Source: Gammaproteobacteria bacterium | Lineage (GTDB): Bacteria; Pseudomonadota; Gammaproteobacteria; JAJPIJ01 | Assembly: GCA_022072255.1 (NCBI GenBank) | Contig: JAJVHZ010000039.1 | Coordinates: 1 to 34,660, forward strand | Direction of reading: 5' to 3' | DNA: 34,660 bases | Part shown: positions 1 to 9,200 of the stretch, piece after piece | How positions within the stretch are numbered: position 1 is the stretch's first letter | Layout: each line of letters begins with the position of its first letter | Translations under genes and position numbers: made by a program | Notes under the pieces: generated by a model | What the model saw: only the letters and a program-made list of their open reading frames with translations | What the model was told of the DNA's origin: nothing | The model's database searches: none

Positions 1-729
1 GCGGCCCGCGCCAATCGGGTCACCGGCATCGCGGTGCCGGCGATCCACCGGGGCAACTGGGAGCGTGTGCTGGCGCTATGCGCCTCGCAGGCGGGCCTGT
101 ATCCGGCGTTGGGCATGCACCCCGTATACATCGGGCAGCATCGCGAGGACCACCTGCACGATCTGGGGCGCCTGCTGGTGCAGGAGCGCGCCGTGGTCGC
201 CGTCGGCGAGATTGGCCTGGACTACTACGTCGAGGGGCTGCCCCGGGATCGCCAGCAGCACTTATTCGAGCGGCAGCTCGAGATCGCCCGCGACGCCAAT
301 CTGCCGGTGCTGCTGCACGTGCGCAAGGCGCACGACGCGGTGCTCGCGGCGCTGAAACGGATCCGGGTCAGGGGCGGGATCGCCCATGCCTACAACGGCA
401 GTCTGCCGCAGGCGCGGCAATACATCGATCTCGGCTTCCGTCTCGGCTTCGGCGGCACGCTCACCTACGAGCGCTCACGCCACATTCGTGGACTCGCCCG
501 CGAGCTGCCGCGCGAGGCGATAGTGCTGGAAACCGATGCGCCCGACATGGTCGTCTCGCAACATCGCGGCGAGCGCAACGCTCCTGCCTACCTGCGCCAC
601 TGCCTCGAGGCACTGGCCGAGGTGCGCGGCGAGGACCTCGAGCTGCTCGCGGCCGTCACCACCCGCAATGCCCGCGCCGTGCTTGGCCTGGGCGAGGCGG
701 CTCACGCCGCCGGCGGCGTGAGCCGGTAG
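1..729 (+). CDS. TatD family metal-dependent hydrolase (5' end cut by window)
   Basis: The reading frame is open from base 1 to a TAG at 727-729, so the gene begins upstream of the window; the GTG at 34 is an internal codon, because the residues before it continue the family fold. TatD enzymes are TIM-barrel metal-dependent hydrolases, often reported as 3'-5' exonucleases or deoxyribonucleases acting in the cytoplasm. Visible family motifs in order are ALGMHPVY, VGEIGLDYY (metal-ligand Glu), LLHVRKAH (ligand His), GIAHAYNG (ligand His) and ETDAPD (ligand Asp). The N-terminal HxH metal motif would lie before base 1. The gene converges on the next one, and their 3' ends overlap by 28 bp. Family assignment is firm; the substrate, and which TatD paralogue (TatD, YcfH or YjjV type) this is, are not settled. 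Confidence 0.9.
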   Translation, partial: AARANRVTGIAVPAIHRGNWERVLALCASQAGLYPALGMHPVYIGQHREDHLHDLGRLLVQERAVVAVGEIGLDYYVEGLPRDRQQHLFERQLEIARDANLPVLLHVRKAHDAVLAALKRIRVRGGIAHAYNGSLPQARQYIDLGFRLGFGGTLTYERSRHIRGLARELPREAIVLETDAPDMVVSQHRGERNAPAYLRHCLEALAEVRGEDLELLAAVTTRNARAVLGLGEAAHAAGGVSR

Positions 730-1277
730 AGGACCTCGGCGGTATTGCCCGTGCCGGTGTAGGTCAGTTCCTCGCACAAGGCGCGCAGCATGGCGATGCC
801 GCGCCCGCGCCCGCGCTGAGTCACGCGATTCGGACCGGCCGTGCGCACCAGCTCGCCCGCGTGATCGAAGCCGGGCCCACTGTCGGTGACGGCGATGCGC
901 AGCGCATCGCCGCCTGGCTCCGGCGCCCGCTCGCGGGTGATGCGCACGGTGAGGTGGCCGTTGCACAGCGATCGCAGACGGGCATCGCGCAGACGGTAGT
1001 ACTCCATGAAGCCGTCCTGCGTGGCCTTGAGCGATGAATCCAGGCCCAGCAGTCCGTGATCGATTGCGTTGGTGACGAGCTCGCGGAGGATCGCGAAGAC
1101 ATCGGATCGGTGATGTCCGCCGATGGCGGTGTCCGTCAGCAGCTGCATGACCGCCGGGACCGGGTCGGCGCGGGCGATGGCGTCGGCCTCCATGCGCAAC
1201 TGCAGCGCCAGGGCGGGCGCCGCGGCAGCGGGGCCGGCGGCAGGCCGGCGCAGGTTCCTCTGTAAGGGCCGCGTCAT
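702..1277 (-). CDS. Anti-sigma-factor-type ATP-binding protein (HATPase_c_2, RsbW-like)
   Basis: A 191-residue protein with a GHKL ATP-binding fold like the stand-alone serine kinases RsbW and SpoIIAB. Visible motifs are the N box ELVTNAIDHG (residues 66-75), the G1 box DSGPGFD (132-138) and the glycine-rich G2 region around 156-164 (GRGRGIAML). There is no histidine phospho-acceptor domain, so it is not a complete sensor kinase. Proteins of this family bind sigma factors or anti-sigma antagonists and may phosphorylate the latter; no such partner gene is adjacent. I chose the ATG at 1277 over a TTG at 1382 that would add a 35-residue Arg-rich tail. Neither start has a good ribosome-binding site. 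The ATG start is divergent from the small membrane protein at 1479. The 3' end overlaps the TatD gene by 28 bp tail to tail. Confidence 0.75.
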   Translation of the reverse strand: MTRPLQRNLRRPAAGPAAAAPALALQLRMEADAIARADPVPAVMQLLTDTAIGGHHRSDVFAILRELVTNAIDHGLLGLDSSLKATQDGFMEYYRLRDARLRSLCNGHLTVRITRERAPEPGGDALRIAVTDSGPGFDHAGELVRTAGPNRVTQRGRGRGIAMLRALCEELTYTGTGNTAEVLYRLTPPAA

Positions 1278-1478
1278 GGGTCGTTCGTCGTACGGATCTC
1301 GCGTCGCGCCGGCAGCGTCGAACCTCCGCCCCGGTCGCGCGCGTCTTCTTCTCTGCGAGCTTTTCGGCCGGCCCGAGGCCAAACTTTAGGCGCGCGGGGA
1401 CTCCGTCCCGTGCGCGGCGGGGATCGCCGACCGGTGGCCGGACTTGTCCGGCGCCGCACCCGCCGCTAGGGTGTGGGC

Positions 1479-1883
1479 ATGCCTCGTGCCGGACAGATTA
1501 CGCGCGTGCTGCTGGCGACCGTCCTCGCCTACCTCCTCGCCACGCTGGTGCGGACCCGGTTCATAGAACCCGACGCCGTGGCACGGCTGTGCACCGTGGC
1601 CGTGGCCGCCCCGGCCTGGTGCGTCATCCGCCAGGCCCTGGTCATGGGCTTCGTGTACAACGCGTACGGGTGGCTCAGCGTCGGCACGGCGCTGCTCGCG
1701 GCCGGCACCGGTTGGCGGGCACTCGCCTGGGCGGGTCTCCTCGCCGGCGTGTTCGGCGGCGTGCTCTACCGGTTCGACCCGGCCGGCGCCGGACTGCTCT
1801 TGGCGGCGCTAGTGCTGGCGCGGGGCGCGCATCCAGGCGTGCAGAACGGTCAGCGCGAGCGCGGCGCTCGTTACGCACCATAG
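1479..1883 (+). CDS. Small hydrophobic membrane protein of unknown function
   Basis: A 134-residue, strongly hydrophobic protein with about four predicted membrane segments: residues near 7-25, 40-60, 65-85 and 85-110. It ends in an Arg-rich polar tail. The ATG at 1479 is preceded by a TAGGG-like ribosome-binding site about 8 bases upstream; a GTG at 1473 would add only two residues. I do not recognise a family. It converges on the GH17 enzyme gene, whose 3' end it overlaps by 75 bp, so the polar tail is encoded opposite the last codons of that gene. The overlap could mean that the true product is shorter, but no earlier stop exists in this frame. A role in envelope glucan metabolism would be guesswork based only on the neighbour. 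Confidence 0.55.
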   Translation: MPRAGQITRVLLATVLAYLLATLVRTRFIEPDAVARLCTVAVAAPAWCVIRQALVMGFVYNAYGWLSVGTALLAAGTGWRALAWAGLLAGVFGGVLYRFDPAGAGLLLAALVLARGAHPGVQNGQRERGARYAP

Positions 1884-3476
1884 CCACGCCGCGCCGTTGC
1901 GCGGCCCCTCCAGCACCATGATGAGCCCCGCGGCCGCGAGCGTGATGGCCGCGAGCATGGCCTCCTCGATGCCGGGCGAGTCGATCCGGATGGGCATCGC
2001 CCAGTACTGCAGGCAGAGCGCGGTCACCGGCAGCAGCACGGTGGCGACGGGGAAGTCCCGGAAACGCCCGTCGAGCGCCAGTCCGAGACTGACGTAGGCG
2101 ATGCCGAACAGCAGCCCCAGGCGCAGCACGCTGTCCAGCCGCGCGCCGGCGAGGGCCGCGCGCAGCGGCCGGCGGCCGTTCCACACCTCGCCCAGCACCT
2201 GCGCCCCCGGCAGGCAGGCCGTGGCCGCTGCGCTCCCGGAGCACCGGCGCGCGATGTTGACGATGACGCGCAGGTACAACCACCAGCCGCACAGCAGCGC
2301 GGCCAGGGACCACGCCCACTCCGCGGCGCTGCGATTGGCGGGCAGATGGTAGCGCCACTGGGCGTAGGCCACCGCGCCGCCCGCCAGGCCGGCGATGGCA
2401 AACAGGGCGGATCCGCGGCCGCGTAGCGACCGCGAGACCGCGCCGGCGCCGGCAAACAGCAGCGCGCCCGCGATCGCCGCGTACCAGCCGGCGCGCCAGC
2501 GCCGGTCCTCGATCACCGATCCCTGCAACGGATACTTCGGCCGGCCCGCGGCATCGAACAGGCCCCAGTAGCCGCCGACCGTGCCCTCGGCGGCCCGCTT
2601 CCACGGCTGGTCGTAGGCCTCGATGATGTTGTAGGGCAGCTCATGCGCGCTGGCATAGGCGACGAATTCGCGCACGAAGCGGGCGGCATTGACGACCCCG
2701 GGCCTGGCGCCCTCGCGCTGGCGGCCCTGCGTCGGCCAGCCGGTCTCGCCAATGAGCAGGGGCTTGCCCGGAAACTCCCGCTGCATCTGCGCATGGACGT
2801 CGCGCAGGTGCTGCAGCGCGGCCTCCACGGCGACCGGGTCGTCCTCCCAGTACGGCAGGATGTGGATGGTGATGAAATCCACCGCGTCGGCGAGCGCGGC
2901 GCCGCGGCGCCAGAACTCCCAGACGTCGGCATAGGTGACCGGCAAGTCCGTCTCGCGCCGCACGCGCCCGAGGTATTCGCGCAGCACCTCCACGGGCTGC
3001 TCGCGCCGGAGCAGCACCTCGTTGCCCACCACGATGGCGTCGATGACGTCGCGATCGCGCCTCGCGATGGCGATCGCCGTGGCGAGGTCCTCTTCGTTGG
3101 CCCGCGGATCGCTCCCTATCCAGATCCCGAGCAGCACGCGCAGGCCGAGCCGGCGCGCGATCGGCGGCAGCGCCGCCATGCCGCGCACCGAAGAATAGGT
3201 GCGCACGCACTTCGTCTCCGCCGCCAGCACGGCGAGATCGGCCTCGATCTGCGCCGCACTCACGCCTTCCGGCGTGATCTGCGGCCCCTGCCGCGGCGTG
3301 TACGACACGCAGGCGAGCCTGCCTGCGGGCACGTCGGGCAGAACGACCGGCCGGCCGTTGCGCCAGTGCTGCGCGAGTTGGGCGGCGGCGATGGCGAGCA
3401 GTACGGCGCAGATGGCGATGGACTGCGCGCGTGTCGGCCGGGATGCCGGCGCGCGCTCGGGAAGCGGCGTGGACAT
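1809..3476 (-). CDS. Membrane-anchored glycoside hydrolase family 17 (beta-1,3-glucan-active)
   Basis: A 555-residue protein. One membrane anchor lies near residues 18-36, followed by a GH17 (beta/alpha)8 catalytic domain at about 50-310, then a C-terminal membrane domain of several helices (about 325-550). Catalytic signatures are visible: VVGNEVLLR with the likely acid/base Glu153, and IGETGWPT with the likely nucleophile Glu244. GH17 enzymes hydrolyse or transglycosylate beta-1,3-glucans. Bacterial membrane-bound members occur beside or fused to NdvB-type glucan synthases and remodel periplasmic cyclic glucans. Here no glycosyltransferase is adjacent, and the C-terminal helices take the place where a GT2 domain is fused in NdvB. 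Start: ATG at 3476. A GTG at 3548 would add 24 residues but gives a poorer signal-anchor; neither has a strong ribosome-binding site. The catalytic domain is predicted to face the periplasm. Confidence 0.85.
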   Translation of the reverse strand: MSTPLPERAPASRPTRAQSIAICAVLLAIAAAQLAQHWRNGRPVVLPDVPAGRLACVSYTPRQGPQITPEGVSAAQIEADLAVLAAETKCVRTYSSVRGMAALPPIARRLGLRVLLGIWIGSDPRANEEDLATAIAIARRDRDVIDAIVVGNEVLLRREQPVEVLREYLGRVRRETDLPVTYADVWEFWRRGAALADAVDFITIHILPYWEDDPVAVEAALQHLRDVHAQMQREFPGKPLLIGETGWPTQGRQREGARPGVVNAARFVREFVAYASAHELPYNIIEAYDQPWKRAAEGTVGGYWGLFDAAGRPKYPLQGSVIEDRRWRAGWYAAIAGALLFAGAGAVSRSLRGRGSALFAIAGLAGGAVAYAQWRYHLPANRSAAEWAWSLAALLCGWWLYLRVIVNIARRCSGSAAATACLPGAQVLGEVWNGRRPLRAALAGARLDSVLRLGLLFGIAYVSLGLALDGRFRDFPVATVLLPVTALCLQYWAMPIRIDSPGIEEAMLAAITLAAAGLIMVLEGPRNGAAWLWCVTSAALALTVLHAWMRAPRQH

Positions 3477-3672
3477 GCAAGCTGTTCGTGGGCGGTGAAC
3501 GACGCCGCAGTCTCGCGAAACTGTCGCCGCGCTGCAAGTCAGGCGCACCGGCCGCCGAATTCGCCGGCATCGGGCGCGCGCAGACGAACACGCGCCGAGG
3601 CACGCATGCCCGCGGCCGGGGCCGCGCGCAGCGCGGTCGGCGGAGGCGATCGGGCAGATGTGTCGGACGCCC

Positions 3673-4524
3673 CTACGTCGCGCGCCGCGCCTCGACGATC
3701 GCGGCCAGCAGCACCAGCACCACGCCCGTGAATTCGCGCCCGCTGAGCTCGTCCACGCCGAGCAGCACGGCCGAGAGCACCGCCACGAGCAGCTCGAGGA
3801 TGATCAGGATCGAGGCGCGGCCCGCCGCCATGTGGGTCACGCCGAACTGCATGCCGATCGTGGCGAGCAGCACCCACAGGCCATAGCCGGCGGCGCCAGC
3901 CATCGCCGGTGCGGACGACGGGATCGTCGAGGGCGCCTGCGTCAGCAACGGCAGCGCCGCGAGCGCGGCAGTGCCCAGCAGCATCGCCGCCGACTTGCTG
4001 GCGACGGGGGCGCGCTGGCGGGCGCGGAATACCAGATTGTTGCCGGTGAACGCCAGACCGCAGGAGATCGCGAGCAGGTCCGTCCAATGCACCCGCAGCG
4101 TCAGCAGTGCCTGGGCGCCGAGGATCAGCGCAGCGCCGCTCAACGCGGCGATCACGCAGGCGCTGCGCGCCGCATCGATGTGTTCGCCGAGAAACAGCCG
4201 GCCGCCGATCACGCCCCATGCGGGCAACAGGTAGAACAGCACCATCACCCGCACGATCTCGCCATGGATCATGGCGGTGGTGTAGGCCAGATTGGCCCAT
4301 CCGCCCAGCAGCGCGATGGCGAGCAGCCAGCGGCCGTCGCCACGCCACTGCACACGCTGCCGCAGCAACAGCGGCAGCAGGCAGGCGCCGGCGGTGCCGA
4401 AGGCGACGAAGGCGAGGGGCAGGCCCGCCATCCCGATGCCGTGCAGCGCGCGCAGCGGCAGCCAGGCGAGCCCCCACATCGTGGCGGCGAGCACGAGCGC
4501 CGTCAGTGGAACCGCCGGCCTCAC
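3673..4524 (-). CDS. EamA/DMT-family inner-membrane transporter
   Basis: A 283-residue protein with ten hydrophobic segments arranged as two EamA repeats of about five helices each (roughly 1-140 and 148-280), the architecture of the drug/metabolite transporter superfamily. Family-typical features include the N-terminal WGLAWLP motif and, near the end of each repeat, a FLGEHI or LGVDELSG segment preceding the last helix. The substrate cannot be predicted: family members export amino acids, metabolites or drugs. The GTG start (4524-4522) overlaps the TGA of the upstream small gene as GTGA and has no ribosome-binding site of its own, so translation is probably coupled to that gene. It is followed after 196 bp by the GH17 gene on the same strand. 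Confidence 0.88.
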   Translation of the reverse strand: MRPAVPLTALVLAATMWGLAWLPLRALHGIGMAGLPLAFVAFGTAGACLLPLLLRQRVQWRGDGRWLLAIALLGGWANLAYTTAMIHGEIVRVMVLFYLLPAWGVIGGRLFLGEHIDAARSACVIAALSGAALILGAQALLTLRVHWTDLLAISCGLAFTGNNLVFRARQRAPVASKSAAMLLGTAALAALPLLTQAPSTIPSSAPAMAGAAGYGLWVLLATIGMQFGVTHMAAGRASILIILELLVAVLSAVLLGVDELSGREFTGVVLVLLAAIVEARRAT

Positions 4525-4757
4525 GCCGCCGCGTGGCCGAGGCCGGTGAATGCCGCGGCGCGCCCGCTCACCTGCCAGCGCCGTCGGTGACCGTCATCGG
4601 GCTGCGGCAGGCAGGGCCCCGCCTGCAACCACGACCAGCGGCCGTGCACCGTCGCGAAGACCTCGCGCCCGTCGAAGGGCGGCGTGGCGAGGCTCACCTG
4701 CCAGCGGCGGCCCTGCCGGCGGCCGAAGCGGAGCGTCGCGCGCCATTGGTATGTCAT
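4521..4757 (-). CDS. Small Arg/Trp-rich protein coupled to the EamA transporter
   Basis: A 78-residue basic protein with several Trp and Arg residues, including a repeated RRWQVS motif (residues 17-22 and about 59-64). It has no membrane segment, signal peptide or recognised domain. The frame stays open further upstream to 5246, but that extension runs antisense to the conserved Cys-rich gene at 4911-5327, so I place the start at the ATG at 4757. Its stop TGA overlaps the GTG start of the transporter gene (GTGA), a typical arrangement for coupled genes and the main reason to believe in this small gene. The duplicated RRWQVS segments may form a short internal repeat or a beta-hairpin. Function unknown. 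Confidence 0.5.
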   Translation of the reverse strand: MTYQWRATLRFGRRQGRRWQVSLATPPFDGREVFATVHGRWSWLQAGPCLPQPDDGHRRRWQVSGRAAAFTGLGHAAA

Positions 4758-4910
4758 CCCCGAAGTGTACCCGACCGGCGTCGGTGACGGGTGCGGGAGG
4801 CCGATGGTCGAGCCGGCGACGCCAGCCCGGCACGTCAAGGGCGCCCCGCGCCGCCAGCGACCGCCGATGGCGCGTGTCCGGATCGGCCGTGGGTCCGTTA
4901 GACTTGGCGC

Positions 4911-5327
4911 ATGCGCGGCGGCGACGAGAACGAAGACGGTCCGGTCCTTTGCTGGCGTTGCGGCCACCCGTATACCGGGGACAGCCGCAGCGTACCCAGG
5001 GCGGAGGAGTGCGCCGCCTGTCACGCCGACCTGCACGTCTGCCGCATGTGCGAGTTCTACGATACGCGCGTGGCCCGCAGTTGCCGCGAGACGATCGCAG
5101 AGGAGGTCAAGGACAAGGAGCGTGCGAATTTCTGCGGCTACTTCAGGATCAGCGCCGCGCGTGGCCCCGCCGCCACGGATGCGACCGCCGCCCGGGCGCA
5201 GCTCGATGACCTCTTCGGCATCGGTGGCGGGCAGGCTGGCGCCCACGGCACTCCCGGGGCCGCCAGACAGGCGCTCGACGACCTGTTCAGCCTCGGGGAG
5301 TCCGGCACGCGCGACAAGCAGTCATAA
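4911..5327 (+). CDS. Cys-rich zinc-ribbon-like conserved protein
   Basis: A 138-residue soluble protein. Residues 14-52 carry three CxxC pairs (CWRCG, CAAC, CRMC) plus further Cys residues at about 62 and 75, enough to bind one or two zinc ions in a ribbon or rubredoxin-like fold. The central segment (CEFYDTRVARSCRE, then EEVKDKERANFCGYF) has the look of a strongly conserved core. The C-terminal third is Ala/Gly-rich and low in complexity but contains the motif LDDLF twice (QLDDLFGIG and ALDDLFSLG), about 27 residues apart, possibly short linear binding motifs for a partner. The start is ATG at 4911; a TTAGACT sequence about 11 bases upstream might be a -10 element, giving a nearly leaderless message. 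Role unknown; protein-protein or nucleic-acid binding are both open. Confidence 0.72.
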   Translation: MRGGDENEDGPVLCWRCGHPYTGDSRSVPRAEECAACHADLHVCRMCEFYDTRVARSCRETIAEEVKDKERANFCGYFRISAARGPAATDATAARAQLDDLFGIGGGQAGAHGTPGAARQALDDLFSLGESGTRDKQS

Positions 5328-5439
5328 GCGCCGCATCCGCCCATACCATGTTGCGGAACAACAGGATGGGCGCGTCCCGGCGCTGGCCCTGGGCCGCGGG
5401 TTTGTGCTACAAATCGCCCCCTGGGGGCAGGAGGGGCTC

Positions 5440-5733
5440 ATGAGCGACAACCGGTTGCTGGAGCGCATCACCGTCGATGCCCGCGTGCTGGGAGGCAAGC
5501 CCAGCGTTCGCGGTCATCGTCTGGCCGTCGAACACCTGATGGGCATGATGCTGTCGGGGGATACCGTCCATGACGTGCTGGTCGCCTACCCGTGGCTGGA
5601 ACTGGCGGACCTGCACGCCTGCCTGATCTACACCGGCCGTTCGGTGGCCGGCGAGCGTGTCTATCCCTTCGGCCTCCACGGCATCGCGAATGAGACTGCT
5701 GCTGGACACCTCGATCCCGCAAGGCGCCACTGA
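5440..5733 (+). CDS. DUF433 antitoxin-like protein
   Basis: A 97-residue protein of the DUF433 family, small helix-turn-helix-like proteins found as the antitoxin partner of PIN-like toxins. Family features are ITVDARVLGGKPSVRGHR (residues 10-27), the following helices LAVEHLMGMMLSGDTVHDVL, and YPWLELADLHACLIY. The ATG at 5440 has a strong ribosome-binding site (CAGGAGGGG, about 5 bases upstream). The last 44 bp overlap the start of the DUF5615 gene in another frame, so the two are translationally coupled, antitoxin first as is usual. Autoregulation by binding its own promoter in the 112-bp upstream gap would be expected from related systems but is not demonstrated by sequence. Confidence 0.85.
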   Translation: MSDNRLLERITVDARVLGGKPSVRGHRLAVEHLMGMMLSGDTVHDVLVAYPWLELADLHACLIYTGRSVAGERVYPFGLHGIANETAAGHLDPARRH

Positions 5734-6052
5734 GGCGCTGGTGGCCGCCGGCCACGACGTCGCCTGTGTCAGCGCACTCCCCAAGGGCGCCGCGTCGACC
5801 GACGCCAAGGTCCTGGAACATGCCGCCCGCCAGGGTCGCATCCTCGTCACGCGCGATCAGCAGTTGGGCGAGCATGAACTGCTGCTCGGACACGAGCACC
5901 GTCTGCTGCGGGTAGGCAATTTCAAACTCGCCGATCAGGCCGCGGCCATCCTGCAGGCGTTGGCCGAACACGGTGCGGAGATGGAGCGCGGCGCGGTCGT
6001 CACCGTGGAACCCGGGCACGTGAAGGTCCGCCCGTTCACCGAGGGAAGCTGA
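5690..6052 (+). CDS. DUF5615 PIN-like toxin candidate
   Basis: A 120-residue protein of the DUF5615 (PIN-like) family. Acidic positions expected of the PIN metal site are visible: LLLDTSIP with Asp6, STDAKVLEHA with an Asp near 38, and ILVTRDQQL with Asp near 56. PIN-fold toxins are metal-dependent endoribonucleases; activity of this subfamily is inferred from the fold, not proven. I chose the ATG at 5690, which gives the usual MRLLLD start of the family and overlaps the DUF433 gene by 44 bp; an upstream in-frame start at 5657 would add 11 non-conserved residues. Together with DUF433 it forms a type II toxin-antitoxin-like pair. Confidence 0.82.
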   Translation: MRLLLDTSIPQGATEALVAAGHDVACVSALPKGAASTDAKVLEHAARQGRILVTRDQQLGEHELLLGHEHRLLRVGNFKLADQAAAILQALAEHGAEMERGAVVTVEPGHVKVRPFTEGS

Positions 6053-6279
6053 CGCGCGCCGGCGCGACGCGCGCTCGATCCGCGACCGCTGCGCCCCGGG
6101 TGCGGTTCGCGCCCACTCACCCTCACGGGCATCGGGCGGCACGATCGCCGTGTTGCCGCTGGCCGTCCGCGGCAGGCCTGATATCGGTGTTGCGACAGCA
6201 ACGGCCCGCCGACTGGACGCGCGCGAGCGCGGACGGATATAGTCGAGGACATTTTTCTTCCCGCAGTCCCGCTGCCCCT

Positions 6280-9200
6280 GTGACGCGCAAGCAGAAGGGC
6301 GACGCCATCCGCGTGGTGGGTGCCCGCCAGAACAATCTCAGGAACCTCACGCTCGACGTTCCGCTGAACGAGCTGGTGGTCGTCACCGGCGTGTCCGGCT
6401 CGGGCAAGTCCTCACTGGTGTTCGACACGGTGTACGCCGAGGGCCAGCGGCGTTACGTCGAGACCTTCTCGCCGTACGCGCGGCAGTTCCTCGATCGCAT
6501 GGATCGGCCGCAGGTCGATCGTATCGACGGCATACCGCCGGCCATCGCCATCGACCAGACCAACCCGGTGCGCACCTCGCGTTCCACGGTCGGCACGATG
6601 ACCGAGCTCAACGATCACCTGAAGCTGCTGTTCGCGCGCGCCGCGCAACTGTTCTGCAGCCGCTGCGCGCGGCCGGTGCGGCGCGACACGCCGCAGAGCA
6701 TCTGCGCGGACCTGCAGGCGCGCGCCGCCGCCGCGGGCGACCCGCGCCTGCTCATCACCTTCCTCGTCGAAGTGCCGGGGAATTTCAGCGACGCGGAGGT
6801 GCTGAAGCTGCTCGCCGCGCAGGGTTACGCGCGCATACACGCCCGTGGCGCGGGGGCGATCGAGGTGGTGCAGGACCGGCTGCGCGCCGGCAATGCGGAA
6901 CGGGTGCGCGTCGTCGAGGCGCTGGAGGCGGCGCTGAAGGTCGGTCGCGGCCGCGTCAACGTGCACGCACTCGCGCCGCCGGCACCCGAGCGCACGGACG
7001 GGGCCGAGGTCGCGCAGACCTGGCGCTATTCGTCCGATCTGCACTGTCCGGACTGCGATCTGCACTACCGCGAACCCACGCCGGGTCTGTTCTCGTTCAA
7101 CTCCCCGGTCGGCGCGTGCGAGACCTGCCGCGGCTTCGGGCGGGTGATCGGCGTGGACTACGGGCTGGTGATCCCGGACGCGTCCAGGACGCTGCGCGGC
7201 GGCGCCATAAGGCCCTGGCAGACGCAGAGCTACAGCGAGTCGCAGCGCGACCTGGAGACGATCGCGAAGAAGCGCGGCATCCCCCTGGATGCGCCGTGGC
7301 GCGAGCTCACCGAGGCCGAGCGCGCCTGGGTGCTGGACGGCGAGCCGGACTTCGTGAGCTGGGAGAAGTCCTGGCCGGGCAGCTGGTACGGCGTGCGGCG
7401 CTTCTTCGCGTGGCTCGAGACCAAGGCCTACAAGATGCACATCCGGGTGCTGCTCTCGAAATACCGCGCCTATACCGACTGCCCCGCGTGCAACGGCGCG
7501 CGGCTGAAGCCCGAGGCGCTGCTGTTTCGCCTCGGCACGACCGGGGCGAGTGCAGGCGGGGGCGCGAAGGAGTTGCTCCGGCCGCCCGGCGTGCAGTGGA
7601 CCGAGGCGCAGCTGCGTGGCCTGCCGGGCCTTTGCGTGCACGATGTCATGCTGCTGCCCATCGATCGGGTGCGGGCCTGCATGGACGCCCTGGAGCTGCC
7701 GGCGCCGCTGGACGAGGCCACCGATCTGCTGCTCGCGGAGATCCGGGCGCGGCTGAATTACCTGGTGCAGGTCGGGCTGGGCTATCTCACGCTCGATCGG
7801 CAGTCGCGCACGCTCTCCGGCGGCGAGGTACAGCGCATCAACCTCACCACCGCGCTCGGAACCTCGCTGGTCAACACCCTGTTCGTGCTCGACGAGCCGT
7901 CCATCGGCCTGCACCCGCGCGACATGGGGCGGATCATCGAGGTCATGCAGCGGCTGCGCGACGCCGGCAACTCGCTGCTGGTGGTCGAGCACGACCCGCA
8001 GGTGATGTTCGCTGCCGACCGCCTGCTCGACATCGGCCCCGGTCCCGGCGAGCGCGGCGGCGAGGTGGTGTTCTTCGGCACGCCGGAGCAGCTCGCCTCC
8101 GCGCCGGGTTCGCTGACCGCGGACTACCTGCATGGCCGGCGCCGCATCGGCAGCGAGCATCTGGCCTGGCCGGTGACCGCCGAGACGCCGAGGCTGGAAC
8201 TGCTTGGCGCGCGCGCCCACAACCTCAAGGACATCGACGTCAGCATCCCGCTGCAGCGGCTGGTGTGCGTGACCGGCGTCTCCGGCAGCGGCAAATCCAC
8301 GCTCGTGCAGGACGTACTTTATCCGGCGCTGCTGAAGCGGCGCGGCAAGCCGACGGAGGCCCCGGGCGTCCATCGCGACGTGCGCGGCGATGCGCAGATC
8401 GCCGAAGTGGTGATGGTGGACCAGTCGCCCATCGGCCGCACCACGCGTTCGAATCCGGCGAGTTATGTCGGCGCCTTCGACGCCATCCGGGCGCTGTTCG
8501 CCGCCACGCCGCTCGCCAAGGTGCGCGGCTATACCGCCGGCACCTTCAGCTTCAACACCGGCAACGGCCGCTGCCCGACCTGCAGCGGCAACGGCTTCGA
8601 GCACGTGGAGATGCAATTCCTCTCCGACGTCTACCTGCGTTGCCCGGACTGCGACGGCCGGCGCTTCCGCGAGGAGGTGCTCGAGGTGCGGCACGGCGGC
8701 CGCGGCCGCGCGGGCCGCAATATTGCCGAGGTGCTGGGCATGACGGTCAGCGAGGCCGCCGCCTATTTCGCCGGCGAGCCGGCGGTGCTGCAGGCGCTGG
8801 CACCGCTCGTCGACGTCGGCCTGGACTACCTGAAGCTCGGCCAGCCGGTGCCCACGCTCTCCGGCGGCGAGGCGCAGCGGCTGAAGCTGGCCGGCTTCCT
8901 CGCGGCCGCGGGCAGGGGCCGTGGTCCGGCGCGCAAGGCGGCGGCGCGCGCGCGGGAGGAGCCGGGCGCCCTGTACCTCTTCGACGAACCCACCACCGGC
9001 CTGCATTTCGAGGACATCGCCAGGCTGCTGCACGCGCTGCGCAAGCTCATCTCCGCCGGCCACTCGGTGGTGGTCATCGAGCACAACCTCGAGGTCATCG
9101 GCGCCAGCGACTGGGTGATCGATCTCGGACCGGAGGGCGGCGAGGGCGGGGGCGAGGTCGTTGCCGTGGGCGCGCCCGATCAGTTGCGGCACTGCACCGC

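Noticed and set aside
2643-3731. A 362-codon plus-strand frame opposite the GH17 gene
   Set aside because: No recognisable domain, biased composition, and it overlaps catalytic GH17 sequence on the other strand.
6238-6243. TATAGT as a -10 promoter element before the tandem UvrA gene
   Set aside because: No acceptable -35 lies 16-18 bases upstream, and single hexamers occur by chance.
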